Shown: piece after piece, positions 15,337-22,722 of the stretch | Position numbering within the stretch: the stretch's first letter is position 1 | How the letters are laid out: each line of letters begins with the position of its first letter | Notes under the pieces: model-generated | The model's database searches: none | What the model saw: only the letters and a program-made list of their open reading frames with translations | Told to the model about the DNA's origin: nothing | NCBI GenBank assembly: GCA_002421005.1 | Contig: DIJC01000024.1 | Coordinates: forward strand, 24,539 to 51,020 | Reading direction: 5' to 3' | Origin: Enterobacteriaceae bacterium UBA5654 | GTDB taxonomy: Bacteria > Pseudomonadota > Gammaproteobacteria > Enterobacterales > Enterobacteriaceae | Length of the DNA: 26,482 nucleotides | Made by a program: the position numbers and the translations under genes

Positions 15337-16149
15337 ATGCGCAACCCATTGCTACGCGGAGTTATTTTTGCAGTTTTAGCTTCAGCAACCTTTTTTTCAG
15401 CGGCCCACGCCGAGGATAAACTCATTCGGGTAGGGTTTAATCCTGGCCCTTATAAAGAACAATTTCAGCAGGGTGTGGCACCTTATCTCGAAAAGATAGG
15501 GTACAAAGTTGAATATAAAGATTTCAGCGACGGCATTCAGGTCAACGACGCGGTGAGTCGCGGTGATATTGAAGCTAACATCATGCAGCATCCCGTCTAT
15601 CTGAAATCGGTCAACGAACGGCTGGGCATTGATAACGTCGGCATTGTTCAGGTGCCGACGCCGCCGATGGGATTGTACGGCGGTAAGCTTAAAACGCTGG
15701 ATACGCCAAAGCCCGGCACGGTCATTTCCGTTCCTAACCAGGCTCCCAATGAGTATCGCGCCGCGCTGGTGCTGCAAAGTCTCGGCTGGCTGAAAATCCG
15801 TGCCGATAGCGACCCGGCAACGTTCTCACAAAAATTCATCAGCGAGAACCCGTATAAAATCGTGCTCAAAGAGATGGATAACGCCCAGCAGGTGCGCGCC
15901 CTGCCGGATGTGGATTACGGCCTGATTCAGGGGAATTTCGCTGTCTCCAGCGGGATGAAACTCAACTCTGCTCTAAAGCTGGAGCAGCCCACCAGCCAGT
16001 TTATCAATGTGGTCACCGTGGCCGGTAAAAATAAAAACGCCGCATTTGCCAAAGACATTATTGCTGGATACCACTCAGATGAATTCAAAAATTACATTCG
16101 CACGCATCAGCAATATGAGGGCTATTTACAGCCAGATTATCTCAAATGA
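15337..16149 (+). CDS. MetQ/NlpA-family substrate-binding protein, first copy
   Basis: A 270-residue periplasmic binding protein of the MetQ/NlpA family, feeding the MetNI-type ABC importer encoded downstream. A Sec signal peptide ends FFSAAHA, with mature EDKLIRVGFNPGPY. There is no lipobox Cys, whereas classical MetQ is a lipoprotein. It keeps MQHPVYL (family QHxxYL) and VPNQAPNEYRAALVLQ, but the ligand-site end QGNFAVSSGMKLNSAL departs from the usual INxxYAxxAGL, so the ligand may not be methionine. The ATG at 15337 is chosen because GGAG (15322-15325) is 11 bases away; a TTG at 15328 is too close to it. It overlaps the metN-like start (ATGA at 16146-16149), giving translational coupling. 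Confidence 0.87.
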   Translation: MRNPLLRGVIFAVLASATFFSAAHAEDKLIRVGFNPGPYKEQFQQGVAPYLEKIGYKVEYKDFSDGIQVNDAVSRGDIEANIMQHPVYLKSVNERLGIDNVGIVQVPTPPMGLYGGKLKTLDTPKPGTVISVPNQAPNEYRAALVLQSLGWLKIRADSDPATFSQKFISENPYKIVLKEMDNAQQVRALPDVDYGLIQGNFAVSSGMKLNSALKLEQPTSQFINVVTVAGKNKNAAFAKDIIAGYHSDEFKNYIRTHQQYEGYLQPDYLK

Positions 16150-17171
16150 GCCAGGGTATTATCGAGTTTCGCCAGGTCGCTAAAACCTTTTCGCGCAAGG
16201 GGGAACATTTACGCGCCCTGGATAATATTAACCTCACTATTCAGAAGGGTGAAATATTTGGTGTGATTGGCGCAAGCGGGGCGGGAAAAAGCACCCTGCT
16301 GCGCTTAATCAATCATCTTGAAACGCCGAGCGAAGGCGATGTGCTGGTGAACGGCGTTTCGCTGCAAGGCGTGCGTAAGAAACAGCTTAATGCGGTAAAG
16401 AAAGATATCGGTATGATCTTTCAGCACTTCAATTTGCTTAATTCCCGCACGGTATTTCACAACGTGGCGATCCCGCTGATTTTACAGGGACGGGATAAAT
16501 CCTTTATTCGCGAGCGGGTCAACGAACTGCTGGCCTTCGTTAACCTTAGCGATAAAGCGCAGCGTTATCCCGATGAGCTTTCCGGCGGGCAAAAGCAGCG
16601 CGTCGGCATTGCCCGCGCGTTAGCCACCAACCCCTCTATTTTACTGTGCGATGAGGCGACTTCCGCGCTGGACCCGCATACCACGGTGCAGATTTTGCTG
16701 CTGTTGCAGGAGATTAACCAGCGTTATGGCATCACCATTGTCCTGATCACCCATGAGATGTCGGTGGTGCAAAAAATTTGTCATAAAGTGGCGGTGATGG
16801 CGCAGGGAAAAATCGTTGAGCAGGGCGACGTGCTTGCGCTGTTTGGCCAACCGCAGAACGCGGTCACCGCCAGTTTTGTCCAGTCGGTGATCCACGACCG
16901 GCTACCGGCGCAGACGCTGGCCAGAATTAAACAGCAGTCCGCAAGTCGGGCGCTGCGGCTTGAGTTTGTGGGCAACACGGCGCAGCAGCCGATTATCCAT
17001 CGCCTGATCCGCGAGTATCCGGTAGAGGTCAACATCCTGTTTGCCAGCATGTCGGAAGTTCAGAGCACCATTCTCGGTTTTATGATTGTGCAATTAAGCG
17101 GCGAGCCAGAACAGCTTGCGGCGGCGACGCGCTATCTCCATCAGGCAGGAGTGAAAATCAGCGATGTTTGA
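16146..17171 (+). CDS. MetN-type ABC transporter ATPase with NIL domain, first copy
   Basis: A 341-residue ATPase of a methionine-type ABC importer. Walker A is GASGAGKST (42-50), the Q-loop is IFQHFNLLNSRTV, the signature is ELSGGQKQRVGIARAL (from 144), Walker B is SILLCDEATSALDP and the H-loop is VLITHEMSVV. The C-terminal region (about 268-341), beginning RALRLEFVGNTAQQPIIHRL, fits the NIL (ACT-like) domain that in E. coli MetN binds intracellular methionine and shuts the transporter down. Its length fits full MetN (343 in E. coli). It overlaps metQ1 by 4 bp and metI1 by 8 bp. It is probably not the housekeeping metN, which lies elsewhere in enterobacteria beside metI and metQ. Confidence 0.88.
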   Translation: MSQGIIEFRQVAKTFSRKGEHLRALDNINLTIQKGEIFGVIGASGAGKSTLLRLINHLETPSEGDVLVNGVSLQGVRKKQLNAVKKDIGMIFQHFNLLNSRTVFHNVAIPLILQGRDKSFIRERVNELLAFVNLSDKAQRYPDELSGGQKQRVGIARALATNPSILLCDEATSALDPHTTVQILLLLQEINQRYGITIVLITHEMSVVQKICHKVAVMAQGKIVEQGDVLALFGQPQNAVTASFVQSVIHDRLPAQTLARIKQQSASRALRLEFVGNTAQQPIIHRLIREYPVEVNILFASMSEVQSTILGFMIVQLSGEPEQLAAATRYLHQAGVKISDV

Positions 17172-17832
17172 ATTCTTTGATACGGCGGTCACCAGCGACC
17201 AGTTTCTGCTGGCGCTTCACGACACGCTACTGATGATTAGTATCTCGCTGGGCTTTGGCTCGCTGATCGGCATTCCGCTGGGGATCGTGCTGGTGGTCTG
17301 TCGCCCCGGCGGCATTTTGCCGAATCGCGTGGTGCATCAGGTTCTCAACCCGATCGTCAACATCCTGCGTTCGCTGCCGTTCATTATTTTGCTGATCGCT
17401 ATTCTGCCGCTCACCCGCTGGCTGGTGGGCACGACCATCGGCACGGCGGGCGCGATTGTTCCGCTGGTGGTCTTCATTGCGCCCTATATTGCACGGCTGG
17501 TGGAGAGTTCTTTGCTGGAGGTGGACGACGGCATTCTGGAGTCGGCCAATGCAATGGGAGCCAGCGCGCTGCAAACCATCTGGCACTTCATGCTGCCGGA
17601 GGCCGCATCGTCGTTAATTCTCGCGCTTACCACCGCCACTATCGGTCTGCTGGGCGCGACCGCGATGGCCGGAACCGTCGGCGGCGGGGGAATTGGCGAT
17701 TTGGCGATTACCTACGGATATCAGCGCTTTGACGCGTTTGCCACCCTCTCAACCGCCATCGTGCTGATTATCATCGTGCAACTTTTACAGACACTCGGCA
17801 CACGCCTTGCGCGCCGGGTGCGTCGCGAATAA
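17164..17832 (+). CDS. MetI-type ABC transporter permease, first copy
   Basis: A 222-residue inner-membrane permease with about five hydrophobic segments, like MetI (217 in E. coli). The coupling-loop motif is ILESANAMGASALQTIWHFM, followed by LPEA, and the C-terminal region shows GTVGGGGIGDLAITYGYQRF, a strong MetI-family hallmark. The start overlaps the end of the metN-like gene by 8 bp. It forms a homodimer with two MetN-type subunits in known systems. The LuxS-like gene starts 22 bp after its stop, so they are very likely in one operon. Confidence 0.9.
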   Translation: MFEFFDTAVTSDQFLLALHDTLLMISISLGFGSLIGIPLGIVLVVCRPGGILPNRVVHQVLNPIVNILRSLPFIILLIAILPLTRWLVGTTIGTAGAIVPLVVFIAPYIARLVESSLLEVDDGILESANAMGASALQTIWHFMLPEAASSLILALTTATIGLLGATAMAGTVGGGGIGDLAITYGYQRFDAFATLSTAIVLIIIVQLLQTLGTRLARRVRRE

Positions 17833-17854
17833 CCCTCTACAGGAGTGAATGACT

Positions 17855-18316
17855 ATGCCAGTCGTTGAAAGTTTTACCCTTGATCACACCAAAGTCATCG
17901 CCCCTTACGTGCGGGTAGCGGGTCTTGAACGCCATCCAAAAGGCGGCGTGGTGCAGAAATTCGATCTGCGCTTCCTGCAACCGAACGTTTCGGCGATCCC
18001 GACGGCGGCCCTGCACACGCTTGAGCACCTGCTGGCGTTCGGGCTGCGTGAGGAACTGGACGGGGTGATCGACATTTCCCCGATGGGCTGCCGCACCGGT
18101 TTTTATCTGATCCTCTGGGATGAGCGCGAACCGAAAACCATTGCCACGGCCTTAACTCGCGTGCTGCAACGGGTGGTGGATGCGACGACCGTGCCGGCGG
18201 TGAGCGCCCTGGAGTGCGGCAACTATCGTGACCACTCGCTGTTCTCCGCCAAAGAATATGCGCGTCAGGTGTTGGACCAGGGGATCAGCACCGATGCCTT
18301 CGTCCGGCAGTTATAA
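17855..18316 (+). CDS. luxS: S-ribosylhomocysteine lyase (LuxS) family enzyme, Bacillus-like form
   Basis: A 153-residue LuxS-family metalloenzyme; LuxS cleaves S-ribosylhomocysteine to homocysteine and the AI-2 precursor DPD. All known functional residues have counterparts: Ser6, His11 and Arg39 (substrate site), the metal ligands His54 and His58 in HTLEHLLAF, Cys121 in LECGNYRDHSL, and the catalytic Glu57 and Cys79 in DISPMGCRTGFYL. By eye it is closer to Bacillus LuxS (VESF.LDH, IAPYVR, VVQKFDLRFLQPN) than to E. coli LuxS (171 residues), and it lacks about 5 residues before DISPMGC. The ATG at 17855 is preferred because AGGAG (17841-17845) is 9 bp away; the ATG at 17849 is only 3 bp away. 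It sits in a met-type importer operon, away from the usual gshA neighbourhood of enterobacterial luxS, so I infer a second copy with a salvage role. Confidence 0.88.
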   Translation: MPVVESFTLDHTKVIAPYVRVAGLERHPKGGVVQKFDLRFLQPNVSAIPTAALHTLEHLLAFGLREELDGVIDISPMGCRTGFYLILWDEREPKTIATALTRVLQRVVDATTVPAVSALECGNYRDHSLFSAKEYARQVLDQGISTDAFVRQL

Positions 18317-18383
18317 ACCGTGATTGCCCTCGATCTGCATGGACAAACGCGGTCGTTACCGGTGGCATGACCCGGAGGCCAAT

Positions 18384-20696
18384 GTGAACGATAAATACCA
18401 CCGTCTGACGGCAACCCACTGGGGAACCTATAACGTCACCACCGAAAACGGTGCGCTGACCGCCATTGAGCCGGTCGAATGGGATCGCCAGCCTTCAAAA
18501 ATAGGTCAGTCACTGCCCGGCAGCGTGCAGAGCGAAACCCGCATCAAACGTCCGGCGGTCAGGCTGGGCTATCTCCAGGGCAAGGCCGCTTCGCGGGAAG
18601 GGCGCGGCAAAGAGCCGTTTGTCGAAGTGAGCTGGGAAGAGGCCACGGAACTGGTTGCGGCGGAACTGCGGCGGGTGAAAGACACCCACGGCAATCAGGC
18701 GATTTACGGCGGCTCCTACGGCTGGTCGAGCGCCGGGCGTTTTCATCATGCCCAGAGTCAACTGCATCGTTTTCTCAATTATTTGGGGGGTTACACCGCC
18801 AGCACCAATACTTACAGCATCGCGGCGGGCGAGCGCGTCCTGCCGCATATTCTCGGCGATCTTGATACGCTGCAACGCCAGCATACCCACTGGGCGGTGC
18901 TGGCTGAGCACTGTGAACTGGTTGTGGCGATTGGCGGTCTGCCGTTGCGCAATGCGCAGGTTAACGGCGGTGGCGCGAGCGATCACGCTCTGAACCACTG
19001 GCTGCAAACGTTACGCCACAATGGCACACGCTTTATTAACGTCAGCCCGGTACGTAACGATCTCTCGGCGCTGCCCGATGCCGAATGGTTAGCAATCCAG
19101 CCCGGCAGCGATACCGCGCTGTTGCTGGCGGTCTGCCAGGTGCTTATCGACGAAGATCTTTATCATCACGATTTTGTATCGCGCTGTACCGTCGGGTTTG
19201 CGCGCTTTGCAGCCTACGTGCAGGGGCGTGATGATGACCAGATAAAATCGCCGGAGTGGGCGGAGCCGATCACCGGCCTGCCAGCTGCCACCATCCGCCA
19301 GCTGGCGCGGCAAATGGCGGCTAAAAAAACGCTGATTAATATGGCGTGGTCGGTACAGCGTGCGCGGCAGGGCGAGCAGGCATACTGGGCGCTGGTGGCG
19401 ACCACCGCGCTGCTTGGGCAGATCGGCACGCCGGGCGGCGGCATCGGTTTTGGCTACGCCTCAACCAACCTTTGCGGCGCGGATCGACGCGTCTTTTCCG
19501 GCCCGCGCCTTCCCGTCGGACGCAACGCGGTGCAAAGCGTCATTCCGGTCGCCCGTGTCGCCGACATGCTGCTGCATCCCGGCGGGCACTATGAATTTGA
19601 CGGGCAGACGCTCACCTATCCCGATATCCGGCTGGTTTACTGGGCGGGCGGCAATGCTTTTCATCACCATCAGGATCTCAACCGACTGATCCGCGCCTGG
19701 CGGCAGCCGGAGACGGTGATTGTCCACGAGCAATACTGGACGGCGCAGGCAAAGCACGCTGATATCGTATTGCCCGCCACCACCTCGCTTGAGCGCGAAG
19801 ACATCGGCAGCGCCAGTAACGATGGCTTTATGATCGCCATGCGCCAGCATTTACCGCCGTTCGCCGACGCGCGGGATGATTACGCCATTTTCAGCGCGCT
19901 GGCCGAACAGCTGGACTTTGCAGACCGTTTTACCGAAGGGCGCACCGCCAGCGGCTGGCTTCGCCATATGTACGAACAGTCGCAGCCGCGCGCGGCGGCA
20001 GACGGCATCACCCTGCCCGCCTTTGATGAATTCTGGGCGAGCGGCAAGCTGGAATATGCGCGTCCCGATGAGCCACAAATTTTACTGCGGGCGTTTCGCG
20101 CCGATCCGACCGCCGCGCCGCTGACCACGCCGTCCGGCAAAATTGAACTATTCTCGTCAACGGTGGCTGATTTTGGCTACGCCGAAGCTCCCGGACACGC
20201 TTACTGGCACGCCCAGGAATATGCCGCCCAGCGCCAGATCAAGCAGAACTGGCCGCTGCATCTGCTTTCCAGCCAGCCGCGCACGCGTCTGCACAGCCAG
20301 TACGATCACGGTATCGTGAGCCGCCAGACCAAAATTAATGGCCGTGAACCGCTGTGGATGCATCCTGACGATGCCGCCACGCGCGGCATTGCTGAAGGCG
20401 ATATTGTCAAAGTCTTTAACCCGCGCGGTGCGCTATTAGCCGGGGCGCATCTGACGCGGGACATCCTGCCCGGCGTGGTGCAAATGTCGACCGGTGCCTG
20501 GTACGATCCGCTTAACAGCGCGGGATCCCGTTCGTTAGATAAACACGGTAATCCGAATGTACTGACCGCCGATATCGGCAGCTCGCGGCTGGGTCAGGGC
20601 TGTACGGCGCAAACCTGCTTTGTTGACATTGAGCGCTTTACCCAGCCGCTACCGGAAATTACCGCCTGGTCGCCGCCGTTATTTACGCAACGGTGA
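18384..20696 (+). CDS. Cytoplasmic molybdopterin S/N-oxide reductase of the BisC/TorA/DorA type
   Basis: A 770-residue bis-MGD molybdoenzyme of the DMSO-reductase family, closest by eye to E. coli BisC (777), which reduces biotin sulfoxide and methionine-S-sulfoxide. There is no signal peptide and no Cys cluster for 4Fe-4S, as in BisC. The molybdenum ligand is the second Ser (116) of GGSYGWSSAGRFHH. Other hallmarks are LTATHWGTYNV at the N terminus, YWAGGNAFHHHQDLNRLIRA, AKHADIVLPATTSLER and HPDDAATRGIAEGD. I choose GTG at 18384 because GGAGG (18374-18378) is 5 bp upstream and the chain then begins where BisC does. An in-frame TTG at 18324 and ATG at 18339 would add 20 or 15 residues but have no ribosome binding site. 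In context it would reduce an imported sulfoxide; this is an inference. Confidence 0.88.
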   Translation: MNDKYHRLTATHWGTYNVTTENGALTAIEPVEWDRQPSKIGQSLPGSVQSETRIKRPAVRLGYLQGKAASREGRGKEPFVEVSWEEATELVAAELRRVKDTHGNQAIYGGSYGWSSAGRFHHAQSQLHRFLNYLGGYTASTNTYSIAAGERVLPHILGDLDTLQRQHTHWAVLAEHCELVVAIGGLPLRNAQVNGGGASDHALNHWLQTLRHNGTRFINVSPVRNDLSALPDAEWLAIQPGSDTALLLAVCQVLIDEDLYHHDFVSRCTVGFARFAAYVQGRDDDQIKSPEWAEPITGLPAATIRQLARQMAAKKTLINMAWSVQRARQGEQAYWALVATTALLGQIGTPGGGIGFGYASTNLCGADRRVFSGPRLPVGRNAVQSVIPVARVADMLLHPGGHYEFDGQTLTYPDIRLVYWAGGNAFHHHQDLNRLIRAWRQPETVIVHEQYWTAQAKHADIVLPATTSLEREDIGSASNDGFMIAMRQHLPPFADARDDYAIFSALAEQLDFADRFTEGRTASGWLRHMYEQSQPRAAADGITLPAFDEFWASGKLEYARPDEPQILLRAFRADPTAAPLTTPSGKIELFSSTVADFGYAEAPGHAYWHAQEYAAQRQIKQNWPLHLLSSQPRTRLHSQYDHGIVSRQTKINGREPLWMHPDDAATRGIAEGDIVKVFNPRGALLAGAHLTRDILPGVVQMSTGAWYDPLNSAGSRSLDKHGNPNVLTADIGSSRLGQGCTAQTCFVDIERFTQPLPEITAWSPPLFTQR

Positions 20697-20869
20697 AATT
20701 TCGTCTGAAATAAAGTCGGAGATGAAGCGACGAATTATTCATATTACCTCTTTGCCAGTGCATAAATAACTATTTGCGGCTTTCGGATAATATTAGAAAG
20801 ATATGTTCGTAGTGTTAGTCACGGTGAAATGGCAAGGTGAAGCCATTGCAGATTAACAGGACGAAAACG
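20697..20869 (+). promoter_or_regulatory. AT-rich gap between the two halves of the sulfur cluster
   Basis: About 170 bp without a gene. It holds a short inverted repeat ATTTC-GTCT-GAAAT near its start and a -10-like TAATAT in CGGATAATATTAG around 20787. No convincing -35 or terminator is seen. It may carry a second promoter for the oxygenase-metQNI half, or simply be a gap in one long operon. Confidence 0.3.
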
Positions 20870-21898
20870 TTGAGCACAGCCCACGCGTTATCACTTCCGG
20901 TGATTGATTTTTCACAATTAAAAGGTAGCCCGCAGCAGCGTCAGGCTTTTCTCGAAAGCCTCGGCAAAGCGGCGCGCGACGTCGGTTTTTTCTATCTGAC
21001 GGGTCACGGAATTTCGTCGCAGCTTCTTGCGGAAGTCCAGCGCGTCTCATGGCAGTTTTTCGCCCTGCCGGAAGCGGACAAACTCAGCGTGAAAATGGCC
21101 AATTCCCCGCACTTTCGCGGCTATAACCGCGCCGGATCGGAAATCACCCGGGGTCAGCCGGATTACCGCGAGCAGTTTGATATCGGTGCCGAGCGCGCAG
21201 CGATAGCGGATCGCACGGCGCCGGTATGGCTACGGATGCAGGGGCCAAACCAATGGCCGGAAGCGTTGCCGGAACTGCGCACCGTGCTGAGCCGCTGGCA
21301 GCAGGAAATGACCAACGTGGCGCTGGAACTGCTGCGTGCTTTTGCCGAAGCGTTGTCGCTACCGCGCCACGCGTTCGACAATCTGTATGGCGAGTATCCC
21401 AACGAGCACGTCAAGCTGATCCGCTATCCGGGGCGTAACGGCAGCGAATCGCGGCAGGGCGTAGGGGCGCATAAAGATTCCGGCTTCCTGACCCTGCTAT
21501 TGCAGGATGAGCAGGGCGGTTTGCAGGTAGAGGTTTCCCCGGATAACTGGGTGGACGCCGTGCCGCTGCCGGACTCGTTTGTGGTGAATATCGGTGAACT
21601 ACTGGAGCTGGCGACCAACGGCTATCTGCGTGCCACCGTTCACCGCGTGGTTTCCCCGCAGGTTGACCGTCAGCGGCTGTCGGTGGCGTTTTTCCTCGGC
21701 GCGCAAATGGATGCGGTCGTGCCGGTTTATCAACTGCCGGAAAAGCTGGCGCAGCTTGCGCACGGACCCACCAGCGATCCGCTTAATCCATTATTACGTG
21801 AGGTGGGCTGGAATTATTTAAAAGGGCGTCTGCGTTCGCATCCTGACGTCGCTAACCGCTTTTATGCTGAATATCTTAATAACGAAAAACGTCCTTGA
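20870..21898 (+). CDS. Isopenicillin-N-synthase-type 2-oxoglutarate/Fe(II) oxygenase
   Basis: A 342-residue cytoplasmic non-haem iron oxygenase of the IPNS-like 2OG-Fe(II) family. The N-terminal DIOX_N part starts LPVIDFSQLKG and contains DVGFFYLTGHGIS. The iron facial triad is visible as AHKDSGFLTLLLQ (His201, Asp203) and TVHRVV (His258); the 2-oxoglutarate-binding motif is RQRLSVAFF (Arg269, Ser271). Start choice is uncertain: TTG at 20870 has AGGA at 20858-20861, 8 bp upstream, and gives an ordinary N terminus; GTG at 20837 would add 11 residues with a poor site. It is followed after 17 bp by the second metQ-like gene. Such enzymes can hydroxylate a carbon next to sulfur and so break a C-S bond, but the substrate here is unknown. 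Confidence 0.85.
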   Translation: MSTAHALSLPVIDFSQLKGSPQQRQAFLESLGKAARDVGFFYLTGHGISSQLLAEVQRVSWQFFALPEADKLSVKMANSPHFRGYNRAGSEITRGQPDYREQFDIGAERAAIADRTAPVWLRMQGPNQWPEALPELRTVLSRWQQEMTNVALELLRAFAEALSLPRHAFDNLYGEYPNEHVKLIRYPGRNGSESRQGVGAHKDSGFLTLLLQDEQGGLQVEVSPDNWVDAVPLPDSFVVNIGELLELATNGYLRATVHRVVSPQVDRQRLSVAFFLGAQMDAVVPVYQLPEKLAQLAHGPTSDPLNPLLREVGWNYLKGRLRSHPDVANRFYAEYLNNEKRP

Positions 21899-21915
21899 GA
21901 AATAAGGGTAATTAA

Positions 21916-22722
21916 ATGATTAAAACTGTGGGCTTTACGCTGGCTGGACTTTCTTTGTTGATCGCTCAGACATTACATGCAGAACCGTTACGCATTGCGG
22001 CCGATCCTATTCCTCATGCGGAAATACTTGAGTACGTGCAAAAAATCGATCCTAAACTGGATTTGAAAATTGTCGAAATGAGCAGCGGGGGCGTTAATCC
22101 GAATGAACTGCTGTCTTCCGGGGATGTGGACGCCAACTATTTCCAGCATCTGCCCTATTTAAAAGATCAGGAAAAAGCGCTCGGTAAAACCTTTAGCGTA
22201 GCGGCAGAAGTACATATTGAACCGCTGGGTATTTATTCGCATAAATATAAATCGCTGGCCGATTTACCGCAGGGCGCGAGTATTGCCGTGCCCAATAACG
22301 CACCTAACCTGAGCCGCTCGCTGCATTTATTGCAGGACAAAGGGGTGATTAAACTGAAGGATACCGGCAACGCGTTGACCACGCTGGTGACGCCGGAAGA
22401 TATCGCAGAAAACCCGAAAAAAATCAAAATAGTCCAGATTGAGTCCCCGCAGATCCCGCGCGCGCTGGATGACGTTGATGCCGCCATCATTAACGGGAAC
22501 TATGCGCTGGAAGCGGGATTGGTCCCGGCGAAAGATGCGCTGGGCCTCGAATCTGCCGACCACAACCCGTACGCCAACCTGCTGGTTACCCGGCCTGAGC
22601 TGCTGAAAGATCCGCGCATTGTGCAGCTGGCGAAAGATCTGACCTCACCGCAGGTCGCGAAATTCATTAAAGACAAGTACAACGGCTCGGTGATCCCGGT
22701 CGCGGCCTCACAGCATGATTAA
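21916..22722 (+). CDS. MetQ/NlpA-family substrate-binding protein, second copy
   Basis: A 268-residue periplasmic binding protein of the MetQ/NlpA family. The Sec signal peptide ends IAQTLHA before EPLRIAADPIPHAEIL; again there is no lipobox Cys. This copy is closer to classical MetQ than the first: YFQHLPYLKDQ, VPNNAPNLSRSLHLLQ, IESPQIPRALDDVDAAI, INGNYALEAGL and NPYANLLVTR are all canonical segments. The two copies therefore differ in the ligand region, which suggests different but related substrates. AAGGG (21904-21908) supports the ATG. The stop overlaps the second metN-like start by 8 bp. Confidence 0.9.
   Translation: MIKTVGFTLAGLSLLIAQTLHAEPLRIAADPIPHAEILEYVQKIDPKLDLKIVEMSSGGVNPNELLSSGDVDANYFQHLPYLKDQEKALGKTFSVAAEVHIEPLGIYSHKYKSLADLPQGASIAVPNNAPNLSRSLHLLQDKGVIKLKDTGNALTTLVTPEDIAENPKKIKIVQIESPQIPRALDDVDAAIINGNYALEAGLVPAKDALGLESADHNPYANLLVTRPELLKDPRIVQLAKDLTSPQVAKFIKDKYNGSVIPVAASQHD

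Noticed and set aside
18324..18383. A longer start (TTG 18324 or ATG 18339) for the BisC-like gene
   Set aside because: Neither has a ribosome site, and the extra residues have no counterpart in BisC; GTG at 18384 has GGAGG at good spacing.
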